From Artemia franciscana (lineage: Eukaryota > Arthropoda > Branchiopoda > Anostraca > Artemiidae), in the NCBI RefSeq assembly GCF_032884065.1, contig NC_088871.1, forward strand, positions 13,286,394 to 13,350,393: a DNA stretch of 64,000 nucleotides, read 5' to 3'. A program made the translations under genes and the position numbers. The stretch's first letter is position 1. Every line of letters starts with the position of its first letter. The notes beneath the pieces were generated by a model. That model saw only the letters and a list, made by a program, of their open reading frames with translations, ran no database searches and was not told the DNA's origin. Of this stretch, positions 49,205 through 61,083 are shown piece by piece.

Positions 49205-49545
49205 TAGACATTAGTAGTAGCAGTCGTCACCCGACTAATACTAATACGGTAGTAGTAACAGCAGTAGCAGTAGCAGCAGTAGTAGTAGCAGCAGCAGTAG
49301 TAGTAGTAGTAGTAATAGTAGTAGTAGTAGTAATAGTAGCAGTAGTAGGAGTAGTAGTAGTAGCATTTGAAGCAATAGTAGTAAAAGTAGTAGCAATCGG
49401 AGTGGTAGTAATAGGCGTCGTAGAAGTAAAAGGAGTAGAAGCAGTAAGAGTAGTAGTAGTACAAGTAGCAGCAGGAGTAGTGTGAGTAGTAGAAGTATTA
49501 GCAGCAGTAGTAGTAGGAGTAGTACTTGTAGTACTACTACTACTC

Positions 49546-49601
<56 letters not shown>

Positions 49602-49640
49602 GTTGCTGCTGCTGCTACTACTACTACTACTACTACTACA
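49205..49640. repeat. AGT/ACT microsatellite with orientation switch
   Basis: (AGT)n with GCA and ATA variants from about 49205 to 49527, then (ACT)n from about 49530 to 49640. The switch is at CTTGTAGTACTACTAC. The two parts can pair into a long hairpin. Confidence 0.93.
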
Positions 49641-49796
49641 ACCAGCGTTTGAACATTATCACAATTTATAATATTTACAATTATATAATACATACAACTT
49701 ATAATATAGGCTACAATTAGACTAGTTACCATTATGTTTAAACTAACTTAACATTAGGAAATTTAATAGTCCCTGTTGTTTCAAATAAGTGTTCTC

Positions 49797-50765
49797 GCCA
49801 GCGAACTGTAAGTAACTTGCAACTTGGCCCAATCGTAACCGAAACTAAAAAAAAAATGGAACTTTGGTAACTATTGATACATCTAAAGAATTTTTTCGTT
49901 TATGCTGATCCCAAATTTACAAATTCATTGTGAAATTTTACCCACCAAAAGCTACGATCCTGGGAAAATTTGCCTGATTTCTGATAAAGGGGAAATACCT
50001 CAAAAAGTCAAGCGAATTTGATGATAATTACATCTGACAACCTTTCTGTAAAGGTTTCAAAGACCTCTCAACAAAAGTGCTAGATTTTGTATTTTGCCAG
50101 TTGAAAGATAACGAATGCCTGTTTATTCATTTTTGCTGTTGCTTTTTTTGGTGCTTTTTTGTTAATGCTTTCCCAAAAGGTGATCGTATAGAACCAATGG
50201 TTCTAGGATATTGGGAAAAGCTCATTAGAACAGAAATTGGAAATTCTAGTGCCCCTTTTAAGTGACCAAAAAGATTGAAGGGATAGCCATTTGACTCAGC
50301 ATAGCTGAAGCGTCCGCTATCTCTGCCTTTTTAGATGACAAGACCCCAAATGGCCTCTGGGGAAAGGGCTGAAAGTTGTGCAGTTCGTCTTTTTTTTCTA
50401 TATATATAGGATTTGTTATTGGGAAATTAGAGTTTTTACCTGAAGGGAGATGTCCTATTGGGAGGCAATCTTTTAGGGTAAATTTTACACATTTTGGAGA
50501 TTTCCTGGTAAAACTTGTAAAACGATTAGAAATTAAATGAAAAAAAAAAGTTTTTTTGACTGAAAGTAAGAAGCAACATTAAGACTTCGGATAAACAGAT
50601 ATATTTCGTATTTGAAGGGGACTACTGCTTTTCCCAAAATTTTTTTTGACTAAAAGTAAGGAGCAGCAGTAAAATTTAAGACAAAGAGAAATATTTTGTA
50701 TATGTGGGGCACTACCACTTTTCCAACCCTTGGTCTTTACATCAAACCTTGAGTTTAATTTTTTC
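49797..50765 (-). mobile_element. Diverged foldback-family copy A4
   Basis: Starts near GCGAACTGTAAGTAACTTGC and contains GGGAAAATTTGCCTGATTT, TCAAAGACCTCTC, AAAAGGTGATCGTATAGAACC, TTCTAGTGCCCCTTTTAAG and GACTGAAAGTAAGAAGCAAC. All of these have counterparts in copy A2 at the same order. The oldest-looking copy. Confidence 0.7.
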
Positions 50766-50769
50766 TCAT

Positions 50770-51400
50770 AATTCTTTAAGAAAGGTTGCTTCAAACACAA
50801 AATGTGTTGAATTTGAGTGGAAAGTGTTTTAAAGAAATTTTAGACCAAATTATAAAGAGCTAGGAGTGATTAAGGGATAATCTGCCGCATATACTCAACA
50901 ATTTTTTGTTTGTTCAACATCTTGCTGCTTCTTTCTTTCAATCAAAACAACTAGTTTTTTTTTAAATCTGATAACCATAAGAACTTTACTCTAGCGAGTG
51001 TAGCATCGTATTCCATTCCAAGATTGGCAGGTAGTTAAATTATTCACAAACGCAAATATCAGGAGACGTATTTTCAAACACGAATTCAAAAACGCAGATT
51101 TAACAGCTGCGCTCATAAATTTTACTTCTCATTTGAATTAACATTACAGTACAGTCAACTCAAAACACTATATTTAGCATATTTAATTACGCCGTATTTA
51201 TTATTGTATTTCACAATCTAATATTAAGATTATTCGTACTAATTATAATTAGGCATGCAAATAGGTAGATCTCCCCGCTTCCCCTTTAACACAAGAAATA
51301 AACCAAAAACAACAACATAAATGCACACTTCTCGAAAAACCAACAAAAGTAAAAAAATGAGCTTCAACTTCACTAATATCAAATTATCAATAGATGTATC
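50770..51400. other. Non-coding stretch
   Basis: Nothing recognised beyond AT-rich sequence. Confidence 0.4.
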
Positions 51401-51407
51401 TCTTTTA

Positions 51408-51836
51408 ACATCCCCACAAAAGGCTCCTTGGCTTGTGAACGTAAGGAAAAACACTATAATCATACCTATCAAGATTTATAATACAAGATAAGGGAAATAA
51501 ACACGGAGAGGAAAAAAATAACAAAAAAGAAAAATTGAAAAAAAGCAAATAGTTCATTTCAAACCATTTTTTTTCATTATTCACACTCAATTGAAGAGGC
51601 CAATTATTATATTGCAATTATTACTTATAAAAAAACAATAAGAAGAAAAATTAACCCAAATGACTGTTCATTAATCTTTTGAAGACTTCGATGGATTGGC
51701 AATCTCTGATATTCTTCGGCAGGGAGTACCAAACCCTACAACATGCATATACAGGGCTAAAATCTGACTTCATGGTTAGAATATCAACCAATGAATCATT
51801 AATATCATTTGAAAATGTTTCAAACGAACCGATCAT
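51408..51836 (-). mobile_element. LINE C-terminus and 3' region
   Basis: Minus-strand codons in 51651-51836 give RVWYSLPKNIRDCQSIEVFK, a common LINE ORF2 ending. The following 3' segment (51408-51540) recurs at 53946-54070 with GAACGTAAGGAAAAACA and AGGGAAATAAACACGG-like text, so it is a dispersed family. Confidence 0.65.
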
Positions 51837-52064
51837 ATTGGGGATGAATTTGACTCACAAAGAAGGAATTTAAATTCATCAATAGACGATCAAAGGCCTT
51901 CAATATTCAACTGTGTAACTGAGAGCTCACTGACCCAAACTTGGTCTTCAAACAATCTACTTCTAGATTTAGTCTCATTTTTATCAACAACCTCTGAAAA
52001 ATCGCTTTACTGCATAATCCCACGTCCCTCCTTCAATACCTCTTCTAAATCTAACGGTTCTTTC

Positions 52065-53793
52065 AAACAGTTCGTGATAACAAACTGTAGTAAGGAGCGA
52101 CCCGGCTCAATAGTAAACGAAACTGTTAAAAACGGAATTTTGATATTAAAAGATACATAAAAAGAATCGAATTTTCATGCTGATTTTAAATATATAAGTA
52201 TCATCAAATTTAATCTTTGTCATCAAAAGTTACGAGCCTGAGAAAATTTGCCTTATTTTGGAAAATAGGAGGAAACACCCCCTAAAAGTCATAGAATCTT
52301 AACAAAAATCATACCATCGCATTCAGCGTATCAAAAACCCTATAGTAAAAATTTCAAGCTCCTATCTACAAAAATGTGGAATTTCGTATTTTTTGCCTGA
52401 AGACACATCACGGGTGCGTGTTTATTTGTTTTTGTTTTTTTTTGCTGTTTTTTCCCCAGGGGTCATCGTATCGACCAAGTGGTCCTAGAATGTCGCAAAG
52501 GGCTAATTCTAACGGAAATGAAAAGTTCTAGTGCCCTTTTTAAGTGACCAAAAAATTGGAGGGCACCTAGGCCTCCTCCCACGCTCATTTTTTCCCAAAG
52601 TCAACGGATCAAAATTTTTAGATAGCCATTTTGTTCTGCATAGTCGAAAACCATAATAACTATGTCTTTGGGGATGACTTACTCCCCCACAGTCCCTGGG
52701 GGAGGGGCTGCAAGTTAAAAACTTTGACCAGTGTTTACTTACAGTAATCGTTACTGGGAAGCATACAGACGTTTTCAGTGGTATTTTTTGGTTTGGGGTG
52801 GGGTTGAGGGGAGGGTGTTATGTAGGAGGATCTTTCCTTGGAGGAATATGTCATGGGGGAAGAGAATTTCAATGAAAAGGGCGCAGGATTTTCTAGCATT
52901 ACTATAAAAAAAACAATGAAAAAATAAACATGAAAAAGTTTTTTTCAATTGAAAGTAAGGGGTAGCATTAAAACTTAAAACGAACAGAGATTATTACGCA
53001 TATGAGGGGTTCTAAAAATAGCATAAAGAGCGAGGTATTTAGGCGAAGATAAATACCTCGCTTTTTATGCTATAGTATTTTTAGCAATTTAAACTATTTA
53101 TTCTACGGCCTTTCTGATTCAGGGGTTATTCTTAAAGAATTGGGACAAAACTTTAAATTTAATGTAAATAGCGAGGTATTAACGAGGGGACAAACCCCCT
53201 CATGTACATAATAAAAATATAAGAATACAAAAGTTTGTTACGTAAGTTAATTCTTAAGTTACGTATATTTTTTACTAACAAAAACGTTCATTAAAAATTA
53301 AAAGTTCTAGTTGCCTTTTTAAGTAACCGAAAAACTGGAGGGCAACAGGGTTCCTTCCCCACCCTTTATTTCTTAAAATCTTCTGATACAAACTAAGAGA
53401 AAACCATTTAGCCAAAAAAAGAATTAATATGCAAATTTTATTTTAATAATTTATGTGCAGAGAGCCAAAATCAAACATGCATTAATTCAAAAACGTTCAG
53501 AAATTAAATAAAAAAAACTATTTTTTTAAACTGAAAGTAAGGAGCGACATTAAAACTTAAAACGAACAGAAATTACTCTGTATATGAAATGGGTTGTCCC
53601 CTCCGCAATCCCTCGCTCTTTACGCTAAAGTTTGACTCTTTGCCACAGTTCTACTTTTTAAAACAATTAAAAACTTTAGCGTAAAGAGCGAGGGATTGCG
53701 GAGGGGACAACCCATTTCATATACGGAGTAATTTCTGTCCGTTTTAAGTTTTAATGTCGCTCCTTACTTTCAGTTAAAAAAACGAGTTTTTTT
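52065..53793 (-). mobile_element. Foldback-family element, copy A2
   Basis: Begins AAACAGTTCGTGATAACAAA and GTAAGGAGCGACCCGGCTC. The interior matches A1 and A3 in reverse. It ends in a 120-bp-arm hairpin (53511-53793). It is inverted relative to A3, 2.76 kb away. No coding capacity. Confidence 0.8.
53511..53793. repeat. Long hairpin at the end of copy A2
   Basis: Arms 53511-53633 and 53672-53793 pair almost perfectly: CTGAAAGTAAGGAGCGACAT with ATGTCGCTCCTTACTTTCAG, GGGTTGTCCCCTCCGCAATC with GATTGCGGAGGGGACAACCC, and CTCGCTCTTTACGCTAAAG with CTTTAGCGTAAAGAGCGAG. The loop is about 38 bases. Confidence 0.93.
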
Positions 53794-53945
53794 TAATCTA
53801 ATTTCCAAAAGCTCAAGACGATTCAGGACAGAAAAACCATCAGAATGATTAGTTACATTTAATGTATTATTGCAAGCCAGTTCAATCAACCTTTGTCTTA
53901 ATTTCACCATGATAGCTTGGAAATAATCATGGATTCAGAATTAGG
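53794..53945. other. Short non-coding stretch beside copy A2
   Basis: Possibly part of the same LINE 3' region as the next entry. No independent signal. Confidence 0.3.
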
Positions 53946-54070
53946 ACATCCCCACGAAAGGCTCCATGGCCTGTGAACGTAAGGAAAAACATTACAATCA
54001 TACCTATTAAGATTCATAATGCAAGATAAGAGAAATAAACACGGTGAGGAAAAAAAAACCAGAAAAGACT
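53946..54070 (-). repeat. Second copy of a LINE-type 3' segment
   Basis: About 85-90% alike to 51408-51540 by eye, same orientation. The foldback copy A2 lies between them. Confidence 0.75.
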
Positions 54071-56550
54071 AGTTTGGAAACCCTTGAGCGAAGGAGGGTT
54101 TCGTTTAAAAAAAAAACATGCAATACAAACCCTCGGAGGGCAAGTATTTTCCCCAAATGTCACACCCCATCCAGAATACGGCCGCCTTGAGCTGTTTCTG
54201 AGCCCATCTCTATTTTGTCCCCCACTCGCTGTGTTACAGATATGAAAAAACTTCAAAACCAAAGTATTCTTGAAAAACCAAAAAAAGAAAAAAAAATGAA
54301 AGGGTAGCAGGATAGAAAAGAGTAACTAGAGTTATGGATGATAATCACCAAATTGCTACAAAATATTAGAATAGCTTGCTACTGTAAGCTGAAGAACCAT
54401 ATTATTTAAATTATTTTAAAATGCCAGCAGTAATAGTGATTCACTTACTAATTTACATAAATTGTATTTATTTGTATTTATTTATTGTATTTATGTTGTA
54501 TTTATTTATCATGAGAGGCTCGATCTCTCATTCTTAACAAAGAGGAAAATAAACTCGGCCCTAGCTCTCAATGGATGACAATGTTGATTTTCAATTAAAC
54601 ATTTTATTCTATTCAGGAGTGGATACGGAATTAATCTTTGTGGTAATGAAAAGTAATTGAACTTTTATTTTCATATTTCTCAACCCTGATTTCCTGTAGT
54701 TCGTAAGACTATCAACCTTTGCGTGTGTGTGTGTGGGGGGGGGGGTCAAGCCACTCTAAAAATAATACCTGGATCCTTTCGTGAGTCCACTGATTAATTG
54801 ATCGGTATTTTCTGATAATCTTTTTGTAGAATCTATAAAGTGACATTCCTAATGCATGCATGCATATATTGAGTTGCTAAACTCTAATATTTATTATTTA
54901 TTTGTCTATTTTTTATTATTTTTGAAATAATGTTTATTTTAATCTCAATGTTCATTTTTTGTTTTATTTTTTCTCTAAATTTTTCTTCCAAAAATTCATA
55001 CCGTACCTTATCATAACGTTAATGTCTAAGGACAATATTTTTTCAAAAGTTTTCAGTTATATATGTTTAGTTTAAAAGTTTAGAAAACAGAGGTTTAAGA
55101 CACCTCTTAAGACAAAAACTTGTCAACTCGAAGAGATTAATCCGTTACAACGCCATACTTTAAAATAAAGAATTTTAAAACAAAGCTTCTCATTCCAACT
55201 AAACGGACATTGTGTTTCAGGAATCTTTCTTAAAGAATTAGGACAAAAGTTCAAAACTTATGCGTAAGGAGCAAGGTTTTCTTAAAGGGGCAACTCCTTT
55301 CATATTTTTAGTTTCGTGCAAATATATTGGCATCATTATATATGTCTTATCTATTCTGTCACTTGTTTTTGTCTTGTCTCACGCTAAGCTGAATGAAACT
55401 AACGACGAAATTGGTTTTTTCTCGAGTTTTACACAGCGTAGAGTTAGTGGCGTATATTGGCTTACAAAAGTACCAAAATTCCTTCCCCTATGGAAAAAAT
55501 ACTTAAATACAGTTCTTAAATTTGGACATCTCTATTTTCTGGGGGAAGGGAATATTCTCTGCGGGGGGGATTTTTCCGGTGGAAATTTTCCTCGGGTGGT
55601 ATTTTCCGCGGGGTAGGGTATTTTCAAATGAAAACTCTGGGGGAATTTTTCAGGGGGTTGTAAGCCGATCAACAACTACAATATTGATTATATGTCTGTT
55701 TGAAAATCTGTATGCATATAGTTTTTTTCTGTCTAATTAAAATCCCCCTTAACCTTCCCTAAAAGTTTCACCTTTAGGCTAATCATCTTAATTTGGGCCC
55801 AATGCTATTTTCCCTATGCTAGAATATCGTTAATAGCCGCTAAATTTAAGTTATTTTGAGCTGATTTTGAGCTGATTTTGTTTTTTCGATGATTCCCGAG
55901 CTGAAAAGGAAAAAAAAATACTTGTTTCATTTTTTCATTATTTTGTAGAAAAAACTGAATCGAGTTATTTTAGTTTGTTGAATATAGACAGACTGAATGG
56001 AAAATAGAATAAGGTATATTTTTAAAGGGATTCTGCAAGTCTTAAAAAAAGACAAAAACAAATGATAGTTAAAACTTTTTTATATTTTGTTTTTAAAGAT
56101 GTAAAAATCTGTTTGATTTTCAGCATTTTTCTTGTTATAAGGCGTGAAATCTCCTCCAAAGGCAAGAATTTTAGACAACGTGTAGATTTTATAATTCACA
56201 ACCATAGGAATAAGCCTCAGATGTATATCACAAACTGTAAAAAAAAAATTCAAATTAAGAATTCCTTCTTTTTTTTCTCTTTTTTTTTCCTCTGCTAGTA
56301 GAAAGAAAACAATCGATTCTGATTGACTCTTTGCTCGACACTATGACTTTTTGGATCAATAAAAAAACAACCAGTTTTTCAAGAGCAGAAATAGCAATAT
56401 TAGCTTAGGTTTAGTTCATAAGTTTATTAATCCAGATTCACAAACCAATAAATAAATTAAAGAACACTTTCGCACCGGAGAAAACCTGTGAGGATTTGCG
56501 GTCACGTAAAAGTCTTAACTATACATTGATATACAATACATTAACTATAC
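54071..56550. other. Non-coding stretch with G-rich patch
   Basis: A (GT)n-G(n) run occurs at 54722-54745 and a patch of GGG-ATTTTCC-like phrases at 55540-55650. The TCTCACGCTAAGCTGAATGA phrase near 55377 is shared with 17549. No supported gene. Confidence 0.45.
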
Positions 56551-56551
56551 A

Positions 56552-58084
56552 TTTAAAACAGTAAAAAACTTTAGCGTAAAGAGCGGGGCGTTGAGAAGGA
56601 AAAGCCCCTTTCATATACGGAGTAATTTCTGTTCGTTTTAAGTTGTAATGTTGCTCCCTACTTTCATTTAAAAAACTTGCTTTTTTTATTTAATTTCTGA
56701 TCGTTTTTTGAATCAATGCATGTTTTGATTTTGGCTCTCCGCAGAGGAATAATTAAAACAAAATATGTATATTTATTTTTTTGGCTAAATGGCTTTCTCA
56801 TAATTTTGATCAAATGATTTTGAGAAAAAAAGAGCGGGGGAGGAAGCCTAGTTGCTCTCCGATTTTCGGTTAATTAAAAGGGCAACTAGAACTTTTAATT
56901 TTTTACGAACCTTTTTATAAGTAAAAGATATACGTAACTTATAAATTAGCTCACGTAAAGAACTTTTGTATTCTCAAGTTTTTATTACATATATGAGGGG
57001 GTTCGCCCCCTCGTCAGTACCTCGCTCTTTACAGTAAAGCTTAATTTTTGTCCCAATTCATTAAGAATGACCCCTGAATCACAAAAGCCGCAGAATAAAT
57101 AGTTGAAATTACTAAAAATACTTTAGCGTAAAGAGCGAGGTATTAGGAGGAAGTGAGCCCCTCATATAGGTAATAATTTCTGTTTGTTTTAAGTTTTAAT
57201 GCTGTTGCTTACTTCCAGCTGAAAAAAACTTTTCATATTTATTTTTCATTGTTTTTTTTTAAAGTAATGCTAGTAAATCCTGCGCTCCCTTCATGGAAAT
57301 TTTCTTCCCCCATGAAAAATTCCTCGATAGAAAGCTCCCCCAGCATATCCCCCTCTTCTCAACCCCTGCCTCCAACCAAAAAATCTTCCTGAAAATGCCT
57401 GTACACTTCCCAATAACCATTACTATATGGAAGCACTAGTCAAAGTTTGAACTTGTAACTCCTCCCACAGGGACTGTGGGGGAGTAAGTCGTCCCCAAAG
57501 ACAGTTATAACGTTTTTCGACTACGCTGAATAAAATGGCTATCTCAGAATTTTGATCCGTTGACTTTGGGAAAATAATTAGTGTGGGAGGGGGCCTAGGT
57601 ACCCTCCAATTTTTTCGGTCACTTAAAAAGGCCACTAGAACTTTTTATTTTCGTTAGAATGAGCCCTCTTGCAACAATATAGGACAACTAGGTCGATACG
57701 ATCACCCTGGGGAAAAAAAAACAAAAAAAAACAAACCGTGATCTGCCTTCTGGCAAAAAATATAAAATTCCACATTTTTGTAGATAGGAGCTTGAAACTT
57801 CTACAGTAGGGTTCTCTGATACGTTGAATCTGTTGGTGTGATTTTCGTTAAGATTTGATGACTTTTAGGGGTGTTTCCCCCTATTTTCTAAAATAACATA
57901 AATTTTCTCAGGCTCGTAACTTTTGATGGGTAAGACTAAACTTGATAAAACTTATATATTGAAAATCAGCATTAATATGCAATTCTTTTGATGTAGCTAT
58001 TGGTACCAAAATTCCATTTTTTAGAGTTTTGGTTACTATTGAGCCGGGTCGCTCCTTGCTACAGTTCGTTACCACGAACTGTTT
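56552..58084 (+). mobile_element. Foldback-family element, copy A3
   Basis: Starts inside the hairpin (AAAACTTTAGCGTAAAGAGC), then has the full interior of the family in the A1 orientation. It ends GAGCCGGGTCGCTCCTTGC and CGTTACCACGAACTGTTT. The other hairpin arm is missing, so the left end is incomplete. Confidence 0.8.
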
Positions 58085-58141
58085 GATGAGGCAAACACAG
58101 TTAAAACTGAATCATCTGGAAACGAAATAAGACATGATCCT

Positions 58142-58474
58142 TCAAAAAAGATGCATGAGATCAACATAGATAAGGTAAAGTTGTGTACCTACCACTGACC
58201 CTTGTGGTACTCCACACGTAAATGTAAAGACTGCCAAGCGCATATCATTAAACATTTTTTTGAGGGGGGATCTCCCTGTGAGATAAGTTTCAAACCACTT
58301 TAAGCACTTTCCGCGGACACCTAATGATTCCATACAACTTAGTATTCGAAAATCGACTGTATCGAATGCTTTGCGAATATCTATGAATATAGGCAAAGGT
58401 ATTTGACCTCTGTCAATGCCACTATTAATCGATTCCATAAGTTGCCACAAAGCATTCGTCGTCGAGAAAACCAT
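58142..58474 (-). pseudogene. LINE RT fragment (CR1/Jockey group)
   Basis: 110 open codons: TTNALWQLMESINSGIDRGQ, PIFIDIRKAFDTVDFRILS, FETYLTGR and CGVPQGSVVGTQLYLIYV. These are RT motifs from the fingers to just before the catalytic Asp-Asp. It resembles the intron-3 LINE (RKAFDTVDF). It adjoins copy A3. Confidence 0.82.
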
Positions 58475-58589
58475 TAGCTTGTAGGAAACTATAAACAGAT
58501 ATATAGATAGATTTACTCACACGAAAGTCCAATTGGGCCATGGTGACATACACAAAACAAGCAAAAAAATACAGCAACAAAACGTAGAC

Positions 58590-60200
58590 TGAAAAGGCAC
58601 TAAAATTAATTATTTAAGAAAATCAGCACGATACCTCATACCAACCCAGATGAACTTTCCAATATTATTTATACATAAGTAACACCTAATTCTCAAAGTT
58701 TCCAAACTCGAATCTTCCCTCCCCCGACCTCCATACCAAATATATCCAAGCGCAATTCCCTCAACTCCCAACAATCCCCTAAAAAATGATATAAAGACTC
58801 ATCCATCTCTCCACAGAGAGGGCAACTGACAGGACTATCCCTCAATCTATTTTTCCCTAAATATTTCCTTTGTTCTCAAAGAGGCATAAAAAATTCTCCT
58901 TACATACATTACACATTTCAAATCTTCTGGAAACAATCCCATTCTTAGGTAAATTTCTTCACCCCAGCTCTCCTTGACCTCTGCTCACCTCCAGCTCTCT
59001 ATCCCAAGGGACTGCGAGGTGTCTTTTTCAGCTTGCTAAACCTGAACCTCCTGAGGTTCTAGCCTAGTAGAAACAAACCTAGATACAGTCCCTACCCTCT
59101 CTCCTATCCCCTTTCCCTCATCCCACATTCCAGCAATTATCTAGCCCTGAACGGTCTAATATATTGTTCACCTGATTTGGCCACGAATCCTTCCTATTAT
59201 CTTGAAGCATCATTAAAAATGCTTGTTTGACTAGCCTATTACCATCTATTGATGACACCCTTTCCCAATATTTAACCATACTAATTAATCTACTCTTTCT
59301 CATACACTTTATTCCTATATCCTCTTTCTGTACTAACCCATTAAACTTATTATCAAGGCCTAACATACGCTTTAAAAACCTCAACTGCGTTCTTTCTAAA
59401 TTTAACCCCTTATTATTCCCCCAAAAGCTCTGCCCCGTAATGCAAAGCTGATCTAACCCTAGCATTAAAAACAGACAATCCTAGTATTCTATTTCCCTTA
59501 CTTTCTACCATTTTGAGATGTTTCTTCCATTTCCCATCTGATAATAGCCTACAACCTAAGTACTGTGAAATTCACTTACTTGGTCTAGTGTACTACCTTC
59601 ATCAGTAAACTGACTCTGCGAATCTATCTCTTCTCCACTTTTCCTAAAAATCATAACCACCGACTTCTTTACATTTAATACTAGTTTCTTCATCCTAAAA
59701 TAAAAAGATACTACACCTAGCAGTTGTTTCAAATGTTCTTGACTTTCCACTACTAATGCTATGTCATCCGTAAAAAATAATGCCATAACGCTTGCACTTG
59801 AAAACTTAATTACTGGGGCGCCTCTGCCTATCAAATATTCTTCAAAATAATTAATATACAATGGAAATAGCCGTGTGGAAATTATACATCCCTGCGTAAC
59901 ACCAAGTCTACCCCTAATAACCCTACATAAATCCTTGCCTACCCGTACTACAATCTTAACTACATTTTAAATAGATGCTATAATCTTAACAAATACGCTT
60001 GGTAGCCCTAGGTACAACGACTCTACCATTAAGTTTCTACCCACTCAATCAAACTACCCTTTTAAACCAAAAAATGCAACAAATATCCTGCTCTTTTTTC
60101 TTCTAGCCTGTTTCCTAATCATTCCTAATAAAACAAAAATCTGATATATTTGACTTTATCTTTTTCTGAACCCTGCCTGCGAATTTGATAAAATTCTATT
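58590..60200 (-). mobile_element. Decayed LINE with RT and C-terminal parts
   Basis: 59556-59861 encodes INYFEEYLIGRGAP, then FTDDIALVVESQEHLKQLL (catalytic FADD changed to FTDD) and LNVKKSVVMIFRK. 59118-59465 encodes LERTQLRFLKRMLGLD and DSWPNQVNNILDRSG, an end region seen in I/R1-like LINEs. Other frames extend it on both sides. Inactive. Confidence 0.75.
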
Positions 60201-60939
60201 TTGGTCTTTTGGATTGCGCTGAGATGTCTTATTGGCAGCCAGCATACATACAGCACATTTTTTGTTTTAAGGCATAATTGGCACGTTGCATAACTATGGG
60301 GGAGTTGACATTCAAAAATATCCCTAGATAAGTAGCTTCTGGGCCACTCAACTATGTTGAAGAAAGTGGCTATCTAATATTTTTTATCGGATGTGTTTTG
60401 AAAAATGTATGTGCTAGCGAGGAGGGTTGCTTTTTATTGTTTAATTCCTGAAACATTTTTGATTGGAACATATTTGAATAAGTTATATTTCATGCAGACT
60501 CATACAGACAGTTAATAAATAAGCGGTAGTAGAGATGATTAGAATATTTTTAGTTTTAAGACCTTTTTGACAATGTAATCCTCCATAAGGATTATAATAG
60601 AAGAACAAAACTATAAGATAAATGATGTCAACCTATGCGAAATGCGCTAGCTTCACGAAAAATTTCCTGTTCTAGTATTTTCTGTATATTCTTACGTTGT
60701 GATACTTTATGTAACTGTGAAAATACTGTGGGTATCAACCCGTTAAAATAATCAATTTAATCCTACGTTTTGCTGAATTTTAGAAGAATTTTTCTAAGAC
60801 AAAAAGCTTACAGATTACACACCTCCATTCTACTGAATTTCCATCACAAAATAAGAAACCATCTACCGATGTTTACAAAATAAATCAAAACCTTACTAAA
60901 TCCTAATTAAATCCTTATAAAAAAATAAGAAACATATGG
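60201..60939. other. Spacer downstream of the Ski2-like gene
   Basis: No recognised feature. Some of the right end may be 3' UTR. Confidence 0.4.
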
Positions 60940-60945
60940 TTTATT
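60940..60945 (-). promoter_or_regulatory. Candidate polyadenylation signal of the Ski2-like gene
   Basis: AATAAA on the minus strand about 140 bases after the stop codon. The distance is typical for a 3' end. This AT-rich DNA has many chance matches and there is no transcript evidence. Confidence 0.4.
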
Positions 60946-61083
60946 TTACATGGTACAAAACTGGAGACATACCAATTCAAGACTAACTGTAAGAGGAAGT
61001 CCATGCTCACTATAGTCACCTTTTTCAAGACACAAAACAAATATCAAAATACATACTGGTCTAGTCAGGTACTTGTACTAAGT

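Noticed and set aside
49144-49732. Open frames rich in Tyr, Leu or Val
   Set aside because: Translation of the AGT/ACT microsatellite. Composition follows the repeat.
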